64,000 nt of DNA from Bacidia rubella (taxonomy: Eukaryota; Ascomycota; Lecanoromycetes; Lecanorales; Ramalinaceae): assembly GCA_032158265.1 (NCBI GenBank), contig JAVTIF010000008.1:1674001-1738000 (forward strand), in the 5' to 3' direction. This document shows positions 46,018 to 57,942 of the stretch, in pieces (within the stretch, counting starts at the first letter, position 1; every line of letters starts with the position of its first letter). The translations under genes were made by a program, and so were the position numbers. The notes beneath the pieces are model-generated. The model was not told the DNA's origin, made no database searches, and saw only the letters and a list, made by a program, of their open reading frames with translations.

Positions 46018-46987
46018 TCAAACGTCTCGAACAGCTTTTTCATGGCATCTCATCGGTGGCGGCTCACCTTCAAGAGATCGCTGATAGTTGAAGTCCGGCT
46101 TGAATATCGACCCCAGATCGAGCTCGTTGTCCTCGGACAGAACAGTCAGCCATTTTCGGTGTTGAAAATCTTCTTCCATGGTCTGGATGAGAGCCTTGTA
46201 GGGCTTGTCGTCACGGACAGCGAGAATTATGTGCTCGCATTGCTGGTCCTCGCCGTGTATTCTCAGGTGCTCTGCCCGTTGTGTCAGTCTAGAATATGTT
46301 TACAAGGGGACCGACTTGCCCAAAGTTTTCTCCTGAGTCCCCTTATCACTCAAGTAATCCGTGAGCGGAAGTTCGTTGCTAAACGCTTCTTTTAAATTAG
46401 CAAATTCGTCATTGGTGCAATCATAGCTTTGAGTAAGGTGGTCAGCTGCCCCAAAGCAGCGCACTACAGTTCTTTCGCATATTGAATTTGGATGAAGCGC
46501 TGAGACGTAGTCGTCTACCTTGATTCGGAGGTTGACTGCCGTCAAGTGCCGCCCTCACTCCCGTTCTTAACGCAGTCATCTCGAAACTGACGAGCTTGTT
46601 TAGTAGCTTATCGGACATTGAGGGTTTTCGAGCGTACCTTGAAGTGATCCTTACCAACGTTGAAGAGGACTGCAAGGTATTTTGCTTTCACCTAGATCTT
46701 CGGTCAACTTTGATGTTTTCATATGGCTGTGGCATGGCTTCAGCTACGCTGGTTAGCTGAATACTCTCTGTTTCATGCTGGGATTCCCTCAAAGGGCGAT
46801 CATCTACAAGACGTTCAAGAGTCTCGCCAAGCTCTTTGCTACTCGCCTGCGATCGCTCAAAGGCGGCGTCGGTTGGTTGAAGCGGCTTTGCGTAGACAGC
46901 ATGAGGAGTGTTTACTGTGTTTCCTTGTACCGCGGACATGCGTAAGCTTCTGATTTCGCTTTCCCGACATCGTAGCACGTCACACAT
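46018..46987 (-). pseudogene. DUF7923-like protein, copy 2, probably decayed
   Basis: Recognisable by homology to the intact copy at 47586-48954. Exon 46987-46748 encodes an unrelated-looking N-terminus; exon 46691-46638 encodes KYLAVLFNVGKDHF, matching VAVLIDADADDYM; the next exon from 46586 starts FRDDCVKNGSEGG, matching FRADFLNKHKGG. There the frame meets a stop, and homology (VNLRIKVDDYV, then VVRCFGAADHL) resumes in another frame about 46550, equal to a one-base loss. A short 42-nt intron later leads to CEHIILAVRDDKPY and WLTVLSEDNE, matching the conserved CKHLILGV and VTLLASGT. It ends near 46018 with no CCCH fingers. A sequencing error could also explain the single shift. Confidence 0.55.
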
Positions 46988-47585
46988 CTCCTCTAAGCTT
47001 ATGATCGCGTCCTGCAGATACTTCAGCGATATAGCTCGTCATGTCGCTGCACATGAATAGCATATTTCAACCACAGTAAAACCCACTTCGAGAAGAGCAT
47101 ATCTGCTGCCTTAGAAACGAACACACACGGATGATATGGGACGACATTGGAGGGGGATTATCAAAGCCTTTTAGTAAGGCTTGTATAAGGCAGACATGGA
47201 CATGACATATTCATAAGGCATTTCAAATAAGTAGGCCTGAAGGGCAAAGTCAACAACCGTAAATCGGTACCGCTAGTTTGCCTCGTTTGCATCGCTTCAG
47301 GCAGTCTTGGTTGTGGTGCAAATGCCAAGGAATGTATTCTTGGTGATGTAGATATTCATAAGTCACACTCATGAACTTATCGACATTCCTGTCTGCTAAG
47401 ATCCTGCTTGGTTCTGAGCTAAACTAAATTGAGCTGGACTGAGATATCAAAGCTCAATTCCGAACGCATACTAGGCAGCTTTGGGGCAAGAAACTTACCT
47501 CACGATGCCAGTAATATCACTGGCAGGAAGTTAATAGGGCAACAAGCCAGGCGGTCCCAACTAGAAGATGCCTTCATAACTCCTA
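46988..47585. other. Spacer between DUF7923-like copies 2 and 3
   Basis: 598 bases, moderately AT-rich. It holds the presumed promoter of copy 2 and the 3' end of copy 3. Nothing else seen. Confidence 0.4.
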
Positions 47586-48954
47586 TCAAGTCTTCCAATG
47601 ACCGTAGATGCACATAGCGTCTTCACATTTCTTGCCCTTCCGTACCCTGAAGCACTGCCCTCCACGGGTCGCATACCAAAGACAGTCGAATTCCTTCGGA
47701 CTCAGAGGAGGAGGTACGTGGTTCTTGTTGCACGTGCCGTCACAGTGGCCTCGTAGATAGTAGTATCCACACAGCTTGTTCGTACGCATAGCGTTCACTA
47801 AACCCTCGTCAAATTTCAACGCTTTGTCAATTTTGTCTCCGTTCTCGTCAAAACATGGCTTGAGCCTATCAACCAAGGCGCCTGGATTATCGAAGGGTTG
47901 AGTTGCATCGGACCGACCATCGATAGCCTTAGAAGACCCCGCCGGTGGCGTAAGGTCCCGCTGTTGCTCCCCTCGACCGGGGGAAAATACCGTCTCGAGT
48001 CGAAGAGGTGCTCTGGGGAACCCAAGCTTCTTGATACCCTTGTTCACTGTACCACTCGCAAGTAAAGTAACAAGCCCACGCTTCGAATAATCCGAAGCAA
48101 TCTGGTTCAGTTCCGGCTTGTAACCACCGTCGTGACAGACACCCAGGATCAGATGCTTACAGCGAACGTCGTTCAGGAAGAAGGAGATATTCTCTAAGTC
48201 CAATGTCAGTCTAAGTCATCGATTTGTTTGTTGAAACACTCACGGCGAATCTTATGATCGGCCTCCTCCTTGCCTTCACCAACGTCAACAAAGTCAAACA
48301 AGCCGTTACGCTGACTCAAGCCTTGAGCGAACTGGTTCATGTTGGAATCCTGTCTCATCTTCCCATGCTTGACGCACCCCACTTTTAAACCTTTCAAATT
48401 GGCGAATGCTCGAACCACGACATCGACATCAGGATTCTCAAGCGCCAAAGTCTTGACATAATCTCGAACTCTCTCCAACAGCTCGTCAGCTGCAGCCTCC
48501 CCTCCTTTGTGTTTGTTGAGGAAGTCGGCACGAAACTGCACATCTCAGATCATCTGTACCAAGAAGCTGGGGAAAACATACCATGTAATCGTCGGCATCA
48601 GCATCGATCAAAACGGCAACATAGCCGCGACGACTCTGAGACATTGTGTTAGCACCCAAGGTATCTCTCGTAGCTCTCGATTGACAAACCTTCAGATTTT
48701 GATACTCGCGATTCTCACCTTGAAGCTTGCGGCACGCATCCCTCTCTCGCTCCAAATCGTCGGACAACACCCCAACATCTCTACGAGCTCGTTTCAAGTT
48801 TTCGATAAGCCGCTACACAACTCTCAGTATCAATGCACCCAACCTTAAGATATTTATTTACCGAAAGCAGAGCGTTCCTCTCAGCATCAGATTGCTCGAA
48901 CCTCGCCAAGTCCTCCGCCAAATCCTCAACATTATTGTCGTCTTCACCAGCCAT
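47586..48954 (-). CDS. DUF7923-like protein with two CCCH zinc fingers, copy 3
   Basis: Five exons, 48954-48862, 48812-48690, 48635-48582, 48535-48244 and 48193-47586 (introns 49, 54, 46, 50 nt) give 389 residues. Order: N-terminal coiled coil (MAGEDDNNVEDLAEDLARF, later RERDACRKLQGENREYQNLK), the NYN/PIN-looking core with VAVLIDADADDYMF, VVVRAFANLKGL and FDFVDVGEGKEEADHKI, then CKHLILGVCHDGGY and VTLLASG, and at the C-terminus two CCCH fingers (C-x8-C-x3-C-x3-H and C-x8-C-x4-C-x3-H). This is the complete form of a family common in ascomycetes, sometimes annotated as a CCCH zinc finger DNA-binding protein; nucleic-acid binding is likely, the role unknown. Confidence 0.8.
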
Positions 48955-49578
48955 CTCTACGCCACAATCCGTGTCTCAGCAGTGTCTTCATCAGGAAGAA
49001 ACGCCCTTCATATAGGAAAGTGGGCAAGTGTTGTCCCAACAAGCGCTTTGTGTTGACTCAAACGAGGCGGTGCAAACAACGCTGCCTTGTGGCTCACAAG
49101 ACGGCCGGGCGCTTGCATGATAGGGCGACCAACCATGCAGAGGAGGCGTAAATTTGTCAGCACAGTGAATGTAATCAGTAGCCAACCGATTTTAGACTCT
49201 CTTAATGACTGGTAGAGGAGTCTCGGAATGAGGGTACAGCCATATTCGACAAGCGCTGGGACCTCGTCCATGCGGTGACGATAGGCTCTTGCCAAATGGC
49301 TTCGAGTTTCTAGCCTCCTGTGGGACATAGCCGCCAGTCAATCCGTTTGTAGGCCTCAAGCTACGCACGCCAATTCTCCATAGCATGGCTGTGCAAACAC
49401 TACAATGCCATTAAATCGCAACTGTGGGATATTGGGAATTCGCAGAAAGCCTTGGCCAGGGAGCAAATAGTGGACATCAAATCATTACGTTACTCAACCA
49501 AGTCTATGCAAACGCGACATCTCAACAAACTATGTTCCTCTTTCACAATCTGTCCACCCATCAACAACGCTTACTTTT
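48955..49578. other. Spacer between PKS 3' end and DUF7923-like copy 3
   Basis: 624 bases with the PKS terminator region and the promoter of the left gene. No gene or repeat recognised. Confidence 0.4.
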
Positions 49579-52500
49579 CTAAGCAAGAGCCCGTCCCAAA
49601 AACTCCACCAACCGCCCCACAAACGGCGGCTTCATCATACTAAAATGATTCCCCTGCATATGCTCCATCCTCAACCTCCCCCCATCAACAAACTCGTCCC
49701 AAAGATTCGGTCCAAAATCCGTCCTATTCTCAAGCAACCACTCCGCATGCCCATACGGATACGGCTCCGGCCTTCTATCCTCCGGAGTCTTACACACCCC
49801 ATCTTCGCACCACATGGCCCACACATTCGGACATTTACCTTCGGGCAAGGGCGCCGCGTCGTATGTGGACAGCGCAGTGACGGATTGTGCGAAATGCGGG
49901 AGCAGCCAGGGCGGGAGCTTCTCGAGCGCGCCTTCACCGTCGCCGAGCAGGCCGATGGAGCCGAAGAAGCGGTGGATCGAGGAGGGGAGGGGCTCGATTA
50001 TCAGAGGGCAGGGCGTGTCGATGAAGACGAGGGTCTCGACTTCGTCGCCCAGAGCGATGAGTTGCTGCACGATCTCGTAGGATATCACGCCGCCTGCTGA
50101 CCAGCCGCCGAGGTGGTAGGGGCCGCTGGGTTGGCGGCGCTTTATCTCGGTGATGTATTTGGTGGCGATGCCGGTGACGCCGATGATGAATTCCTCGGGC
50201 GTTTTTACGAAAGGGGAGGTGAGGCCCCAGACTGCGAGGGAGGGGGATATTGTGTCCATGAAGGTGTAGGACATTGGTGCGCCGCCGCCGTCGGGGACCA
50301 GCCAGAACTGCTTACTGGCGGTCTTTGGGCTGCCTTGGAGAAGGAGAGAGGTTGCTTGACGGTCTGGAAGCGAGACCTTTTTTGTCTTCGGAGCTGATAG
50401 ACGGGGTGCTGGCTGAGGTGTGCTTGTTCTTGTGTGAGGTGTTGATTTCGACGCGTGGCTCTTCTTTGGCTGCGCTTTCTTCTTAGACGAGACTTCTGGG
50501 GGCGTTATATGCAGTGCTTGCTCGATTGCATTGATGCTTCTATTTTCGACAAAGAAGTCTGACGGCAGAGCCAGGCCGGCTTCTTCACGGAGTGTGCCGA
50601 GCATGGTTAATGCCATCAATGAGTCCATACCGATCGTGCTTAGATCCTCGATACTGATTAGCTCACTGATGTCGACCTCCATGCCTTCGGAAATAGTCTT
50701 TCGGATGAGTGTAGAGAGGTTTGAAGAGTTTACGGGCGAGTCAGGCGTTGATAGTGGAGTCGAGATTGTGGTAGCTGGAGATGACATGCCGTCGTCATCG
50801 GATGTTTCAACAATGCTCTCTTCGTCTTCTGAGCTTGACTCCACTTTGATGCTATTTTCGAACCGCTTGAGATAGTCTTTGAACTCTCCAACAGTAGGGT
50901 AATCAGCAAACACGGTCTGCTCGAGTTCGATTTCGAAGTCCTCCCTTATTCGTCCCCCAATAGTCAAAGACATAAGGGAGTCCACACCCAGATTCGTGAA
51001 GTCGATAGAGTCGGCAAGCTCATCTCGAGATACGCCTACTTCAACAGCAATGACATCAAGAATTTGTGAAGTGACCGTGACTGTTGGCTTGGGTTGGGAG
51101 CGCGAATGGGTGACTGCTTTCCGAGACGGCTTTGCTGGAATTGCTTTCGCATTAGGTTTTGGCGCAGACGCTGCTGCGGGCTTCTGCGTGGAAGCTCCTT
51201 TTGGTGGTAGGAAAGTGTTCAAGAGTGAGCGAGGGATAGATTGGAACTTCAGCTGATCGCACAATCCAATGATTCTGTCTCCATCGAAGATGTACACATC
51301 TCCAGACATCATGTTGCCGTTTGATGGTTGCATCTTGACATATGAGCGGTAGGTCTTATCAGCTTGCAAAGGCTCAGAGAAGCGCATTGATTCCCACCCG
51401 TGCGAGACGTACGCTTGCTTTGTGAAGTCGATAGTGTCGTTGGCATTGACGATAAACCCAGCAAGGTGGCAGACACTATCGATCCAATACGGGCTGCAGT
51501 AGAATTTACCATCTGACTCCTGGGTTTGAAAATTTATGAGTGCTGTAGCCTCTAGGTTCGAACTGTCGAAAATGACCTCCTCCATACCTTGGTACTTCTT
51601 GTCGTAATCAACAAACGAGCCAAAGAGTCGATAAGTCATACCTCTGAGCATTCGGTGTGCTTGTCCAGTAGCTTCGAGTTTCTTGAGCTGCTCAATGCGC
51701 TCGCCGATAAGATAGTTTTGTCGTTGCCATCTGGCAGCCCAATCGTTTCCTACGCCGAACATGACAAAGCATTTGGCGTGTTGCACTTCGGCTTTTTCAG
51801 AGCCACTGCTGAAGGTAAGAATTGCCTTGTTAGCGCCAGCCTCCAGTATGCCACTCAAACGGAGAGTCTGGCTTTTGCTAGCATCCTCATTGACAATGAA
51901 CGGCTTGAAGACTTCCATATCGCAGACTTCTGGAAGCACATCCTCGTTACCTGGGTTTGCGAGCCTATGGAGGTGTCGACCAACAGTCATAGCCATATCA
52001 GCATACAGCGAAGACGGACACAGAGCCGTGCCGTTGACCATATGTCCTTGCACAGCAGCTCGCAGCTGCGGCTGGGATGTGTCTGATTCTATAGTCACGG
52101 TGGCTTTGTGACTGTCAAGGTGCTCGGAGACTATCCGCTGGACGGAAGTTGTTGTGATAGATGATGTAGGCTCCAGTAAAGCTGCATTTTCGTTGACCCT
52201 ACCCTTCGTTAGGTTCCAGTCGCCGGTGTATTGAATCCAATAATTCTTATTGTCGAAGGCATATGCTGGTAGGTCTATTAGACTGACACAGTCTTGAAAA
52301 TTGGAATGATACTGGTTCCAATCAATCGAGGCTCCAGCAAGATGAAGGGATGCCAAGGTCTCAGCCATGGTCTTGAACGGACTGACATCTCGTCGTAATG
52401 TCGGCACAGTCACGGCCTCTGAGCCAAAATTGGACTTTACGAAGCCCAAGCAAACTGGGTGTGGGCCCAGTTCGACCCAGGCAGTCTCGCCGTCAACCAG

Positions 52501-55147
52501 CCCAAATTGCTTGGCGAACGAAAGTCCTCCGACAAAATTGACAGGCTCTCTTGCGTGGCGAGCTAGGTACCTCGCATCAACCCTGTTGTTGTCACCATCC
52601 ATAATCGTGGAAAACAAAGGTGAGACGATGGGGATGCGAGGCTTGTGGAATGTGACATTCCCTGCTATCTGTTCAAAGTCCGCCATGATAGGATCAACTT
52701 GCGATGAATGGAATGCAAAAGGTGTTCGTAACTTAGTGCTCTTTATCCCTTGCATGCTGAGTCTCTCGGCAAAATCGTCTATGTCCTGAAGGGAGCCTCC
52801 AACAACGGTCTCTTGGGGACCGTTGACGCATGCAATCTCAACACCATTCGAAGCCTTGAGGATACCTTCGATCGAGGAGACTGAGGCTTTGGTCGCAAGC
52901 ATAGCGTGTGATCCTGCCGTGCATTTCTCTTGGAGAAGCTTTGCTCGTTCGCCAACAAGGTAGATGGTGTCAGATATAGATAAAACTCCCGCCGCATTGA
53001 GTGCAGCGTATTCACCTAGACTGTGGCCGACCACCATATCTGGATTGACACCAAGAGATCCCCACAAGCGCGTAAGAGCGATTTGAATACAAGTGAGACC
53101 CAGCTGGACAACTAGAGGTGACAGACTTTTCGCTTCGACAGGATTTCCCATTTCGTCATCCCCTTGAATCAGAGGCATGAAAGATGGGTATCCAAGACCT
53201 TTGCTAATGTCATCGAGATTTTGAACGTCTTCTTGATATGACTTGACGTGGTCAAAAAGGCTCTTACCAAGAGCGGTGTAATGCGAGCCTTGCCCCGTGT
53301 AGGCAAAAGCTACTTTTGGCTTTGCACTTGAGACTGGGCTGATCTCCTTCTCAAGATGCGAGTTGAGGATATCGACTATCTGGTGTGCATCGTTGTTGGT
53401 GCTGAAGGCAATGCGGTAATTGTGTTGAATTCGACGTGCAGTGGTGGTGTATGAGAGGTCTGCGATATGAACCTCAGGGTGTTGTTGGACGTATCGAATG
53501 AAATTTTGAACATTGGCCCGAAGGGCAGACTTTGACTTCGCAGACACGGCAACTACCCAGTCTCCTCTAGGGTCATCCCGACTCGTTGTTTTCAAAGGCG
53601 CTTCCTCGAGTAAGGTTGCGGTGTTTCCACCAGCAGCACTAAAGTTGTTGACAAAGACGCGGCGAGGACTGCCATCTTTGGAATGAAAAGGAGTGGGCTT
53701 GAAAGCAATATGAACATTGCGCGCGTCCAAGTCCTTGGGGAAGCCTTGGTTGATTGTGCCTTTGATGCCACAGTGAGGTGGTATGGTACCTTTCTGCAGC
53801 ATCATGAGACTCTTGATGAAAGCAGTGACACCAGATGCCGCCTCTCCGTGGCCGATATTAGCTTTGGCAGATCCAATGTGCAGAGATCGCTGCCTAGTAC
53901 CACTGCGAGACTGGGGGGCAAAGACATTTGTAACAGACTCCATCTCTGTGCTGTCACCAGCTTGAAGTAAGTCAGCACCGTCACCGCCCCTCAAGAGAGT
54001 TAGACTGACCTTGAGTCCCTGTCCCATGCATCTCGACATAGTCAACGTCGTGAGGATCTAGGCCAGCGTCGTGCATGACCTTTTTGAACAGCACCTCCTG
54101 AGTTGGTGCGTGTGGGTGGGTAATCGACACAGCCTCGGCCGAGTGATTCGTTGCTGTCCCAAGTATCACGCCAAGTATGCGGTCGTTATCTGCTTCGGCG
54201 TCCTCTAAGCGCTTGATGATAACAGTGCCAATACCGTCTCCTCGACAGTCTAGTCAAATATTAGTAGGTGTGGAGGTAAAGACAGAGGCGAAACATACAG
54301 CCATCAGCGTCATTATCATAAGTTTGGCAATTGCCAGTCTTGGATAAGAATTGTCCTCGACTGAGACCAGCAAAGATATCTGAATTAGTCATTACATTAA
54401 GGCCACCGCATACGGCGGTATCGCAGTCATTCGCCCATATAGATGTACATGCGAGCTGAATTGCAGCCGCACTAGAAGAACAAGCAGTGTCAATGCTAAA
54501 ACTGGGACCGGAAAATTTGAAGTGGTAGTTGATACGTCCCTTGACAGAAACGGTTAGATTTGACCATTCCATGGGTTGCAAGAAGGGACGACTGAGCTAC
54601 TCACAGGTCCGAACGGACGAACACCGCCTGTGATAAAGTACGTATCGATGTCTTGGGCAGCATTTATCTCTCGCCAGTCATCGCTAGTCTGCCCGTAAAA
54701 CGTGCCGATGCGATCAAGTTGGGTAGACGGGGTTCTGTTCGGTACATAGCCTGCCATTTCCAAGGCCTCGTAAGCAGTGGAAAGTGCCAAGCGCTGCATT
54801 GGATCCGTTTGAGCTGCTTCTCGCGGCGACATATTGAAGAAGCGTGGATCGAAGAGACCAGGTTCCTCGATGAAACAGCCATAAGGGGTATGGCTGGTGT
54901 TTCGGACCTTCCCATGAGGGTCATAATGTTTGTCAACGTCGAAGCGATCTTTTGGAATCTTGATGATGGTCAGTCATAACAGTACAAGAGCATGAAGTGT
55001 AGAAGTGGAGATGCCGACCCTTCTGTGGACATCCAGTCCAGCTTCTAAAAGGTTCCAGAATTTCTCATGATCGGCTGCATCAGGGAAGCGGCCTGCCATG
55101 CCGACAATAGCAAGCCGTGGCTTTTTAGCCGCTGCATGGGTGTCCAT
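49579..55147 (-). CDS. Non-reducing polyketide synthase KS-AT-PT-ACP-ACP-TE, no SAT domain
   Basis: Five exons, 55147-55019, 54958-54605, 54539-54299, 54249-54010 and 53960-49579 (introns 60, 65, 49, 49 nt) give 1781 residues. KS: DTACSSS with Cys181, EMHGTGTQ with His316, NIGHGEAASG with His359. AT: GHSLGEYAAL with Ser635. PT: QGHMVNG (His961) and PYWIDSVCHLAGF (Asp1149). Two ACPs: LGVDSLMSL (Ser1316) and IGMDSLMAL (Ser1435). TE/cyclase: GWSAGG (Ser1609), FIDTPCP (Asp1636), GNHFSMM (His1760). Such enzymes build aromatic polyketides such as naphthopyrone or naphthalene pigments. The usual N-terminal SAT starter domain (about 350 residues) is absent: the protein starts MDTHAAAKKPRLAIVGMAGR, directly at KS, and I find no SAT-like exon upstream. 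Product unknown. Confidence 0.93.
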
Positions 55148-57942
55148 AGTGCTACGGTACCTAAGCAGTGGTTCCAGAGCTTCACAAGTTGCAAATGTGA
55201 CTAGAAGGTTAGGAACAGCGGCGGCTTGCACGCTCTTTTATCTCGATAGGTGCTGAGCAAAGTATACGTAGACAGTTACTAGCTCGTGACGGTGGCGACC
55301 GATCTTTGGCCTCATTGTAAATGTCGATCAATCCTAAGCAACCGATTGATAGAGTAATTCTGCAGTAATAATGACGTGAGATTGCTGGCACTAGGAAGGG
55401 GATTGAAATGACAATGATAAGAATGTACGGACTCGCCGAGAATGGACTAGCGTTCTTCGATTCGAGCTCGAGAGTATACAACGCAAGTCGAAAGGCATGG
55501 TGAGCGTCATCGATGACACCAGATGTGAGACAAAGCCAGTGCCACGACCGGTCCCACTTCCAGCCGAGTTCATCGTTGTTGGGCGAATTATGTAAAGAAG
55601 TCCCTCCACCTGGTACCAGCCCCTGACAACCGGGCGATGCCGGGAAGGGATGGAAGGGAATGGCAGGGAATAGCAGGTAGCAGCATCATTAGACGCATTT
55701 CGCTTTAGATAGGCTGCAGATACTCATAGGATGCACATGGTAAAGGATGGCAGACGAACATAGCCCCTTTGCATGTCAGAATCTGGTGGAGACTGCGAGA
55801 ATGACAGATTCACGGAGCAACGGCAGTCGGCAAGGATGAGTCCGACGTGCAGAAGATGTTGAGAATGGTTTGGTCATTGGATGCCTGGAGGAACGCTTTG
55901 AGACATACCGCGTACTCGTATTATAGCGTATTGTAAATGCGAGAGCTTCGGATGCTTCTGCTTTTGAGGAGATTGTCACTACCAACGGTGCAGAGAGTCA
56001 TGTCGGCTGCTTGTGGATGCAATAGCACGCGAAGCTTTAGCCGAATAAGGTGTGCATAACTAGCGCCCGTTGCTATTGGAAATCCAGGGCTCTGCTGATG
56101 AATCCAGTTGGAATGGCCGGAGAGTTTACCAGGCGGTCAGCCTTATCAAACATGCATAAAGTGGGGCCTAGCACAGGCTCCCAAAGAGGCGGTGGGGGTC
56201 ACCATCCACTGCGAACACGATGCGTTATCCATCTCAGAGATTTAAGCGCTGCCATCGCGTTCCATGGTAAAGATGTGTATGGGCTTATATGCTCGCGCAG
56301 GAACTCCCCATGCTTACGTTGAGCTCTGCAAAAATGTTATTGGCTCCCAAGGATGCAGGCCGTGGAAAATCCCTGGAGTTTTAAGATGCGCCGCGATCGA
56401 CCCTGCTGCCTCCATATTGCTGCTAAGATCACGGTATCAGGAGGATGCGGATGTCAGCAACCAGTCAGCACGGCCCTCCACCGGCGCCGAAGCCGGAGCA
56501 ATTGGGACGTTCGGCGAGTCTGGTCCTAAATGTTAGAAATCCAATACTTTCTTAGCCATAGCGCACCAATTTCATTGAAATGCTCCAGAATGTTGCAGCA
56601 AGTATTCACATCAAAGTGACATCAATTCCCTACGCCTGACTTTAGGGTTGGACTCGGACAAAGGATTCAGTCAATGACCTTAGCCCAAGATCGTGCAAGC
56701 TTCTGGACGCGCATTCAGGCTCATGTCCCGCTAGACCACGCTATTGCCGATCTCCCTTCCAAAAAAGCTTGTATATACCATTTGCATACTCGCCGTCTGG
56801 ACGACGGTGGCAGATTGTGGCCATCCCACTAGGAGTCGTCCAAAAGCTCGAATGAGCCGCCGCCTCATCTATGGTTGCTTCCGGCAAGACACTCACATCG
56901 AGACTACTTGGGGGCCTGCTGCGGCGGCTGTGAGGGTCTAAGAGGAAAAAGTAGGCTAATATAGCCTACCCCAAAGATAGGTTGATACACTTAATGGGTC
57001 TCTGATCTTGATCAAAGCTCTTGCGATTGACATCTGCAAGATCTCCGATGCGGACCAAGATCGGTGACGACGACGCAGAGGCATTTCGCGGCAGGTCTCG
57101 TTGCTGTGATCTGTCAAGTGCGTATTCGTGGAGAATAAAGATTTCTGCATCGCACGTTTGCCAGATTGGGAAAATGTCTAGCACAACTTTGTTTCTTTGT
57201 TATCGTCAGTCGACGTCAGGACTGCACTCGAAATCCCATCGGTAAGGAACGTTGTCACATGCGCATAACGGGTATGCACGAAATTTCCCGATGCATTGTG
57301 TTAACTGCAAGATGAACATAGCGAGCCTCGAGACCGGCTCTGCCAACATCGCAACGATCATCGATTATGCATGCAAGATCCTTCAGCGATGCGAGGCTCG
57401 TTTGATGGAAAGCTGCTTCGAGCTATCACGCAAGGCGTGGCAATCCAGCTGCATGCGCACCACGACAACAGGTGGATTGGCCACGTTTCGAATGGCATCA
57501 CGCTGAATCTAGGCTGTCTTGTGGTCTTAAAATTACCCAGACCCTTATACGCGTGATAGCATTGCGTGGTGGAAACAAATAGGAGGCGCTCCTAATAGCT
57601 GATCGCCCAACGTGCAGAATCGGAACGAGCGGCTACTGTCAGGGTTTGTTTGGAACAGCTTTCGTCAACATTGCATCAACAAGACAATTCGAAGCAGAAG
57701 CCCGCATTCTCCGTGGCAAATTTGAGTGAAAGAACGTTGAGGAAGATGGAAAGTCGAGAGCCCTGATACAAAAATTTCGCAGATTTGATCTCGGCTCTCG
57801 GCTCTCGGCTCGGCACCTTAACTAGAGTAGCGTGGAACGAGCCCCTCATTCAGCATGACGTAAGATGGACTGGACCATTGATTGCTTGCCAATTCGAATC
57901 AATTTTCACTCGCTGGAGCAGCCAAATTATCCTGCTTTCACA
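55148..57942. other. Long intergenic region upstream of the PKS
   Basis: 2795 bases with no recognisable gene on either strand. I looked for SAT-domain exons on the minus strand and found none. A purine-rich imperfect repeat of GGAAGGGATGGAAGGGAATG type lies at 55640-55680, and a short triplicated CTCTCGG at about 57788-57810. The promoters of the PKS and the oxidoreductase must be here. Confidence 0.45.

Noticed and set aside
55148..56560. Search for a SAT domain or a missed 5' exon of the PKS
   Set aside because: Minus-strand frames are short, partly repetitive, and show no SAT active-site motif; no join into the KS exon could be built.
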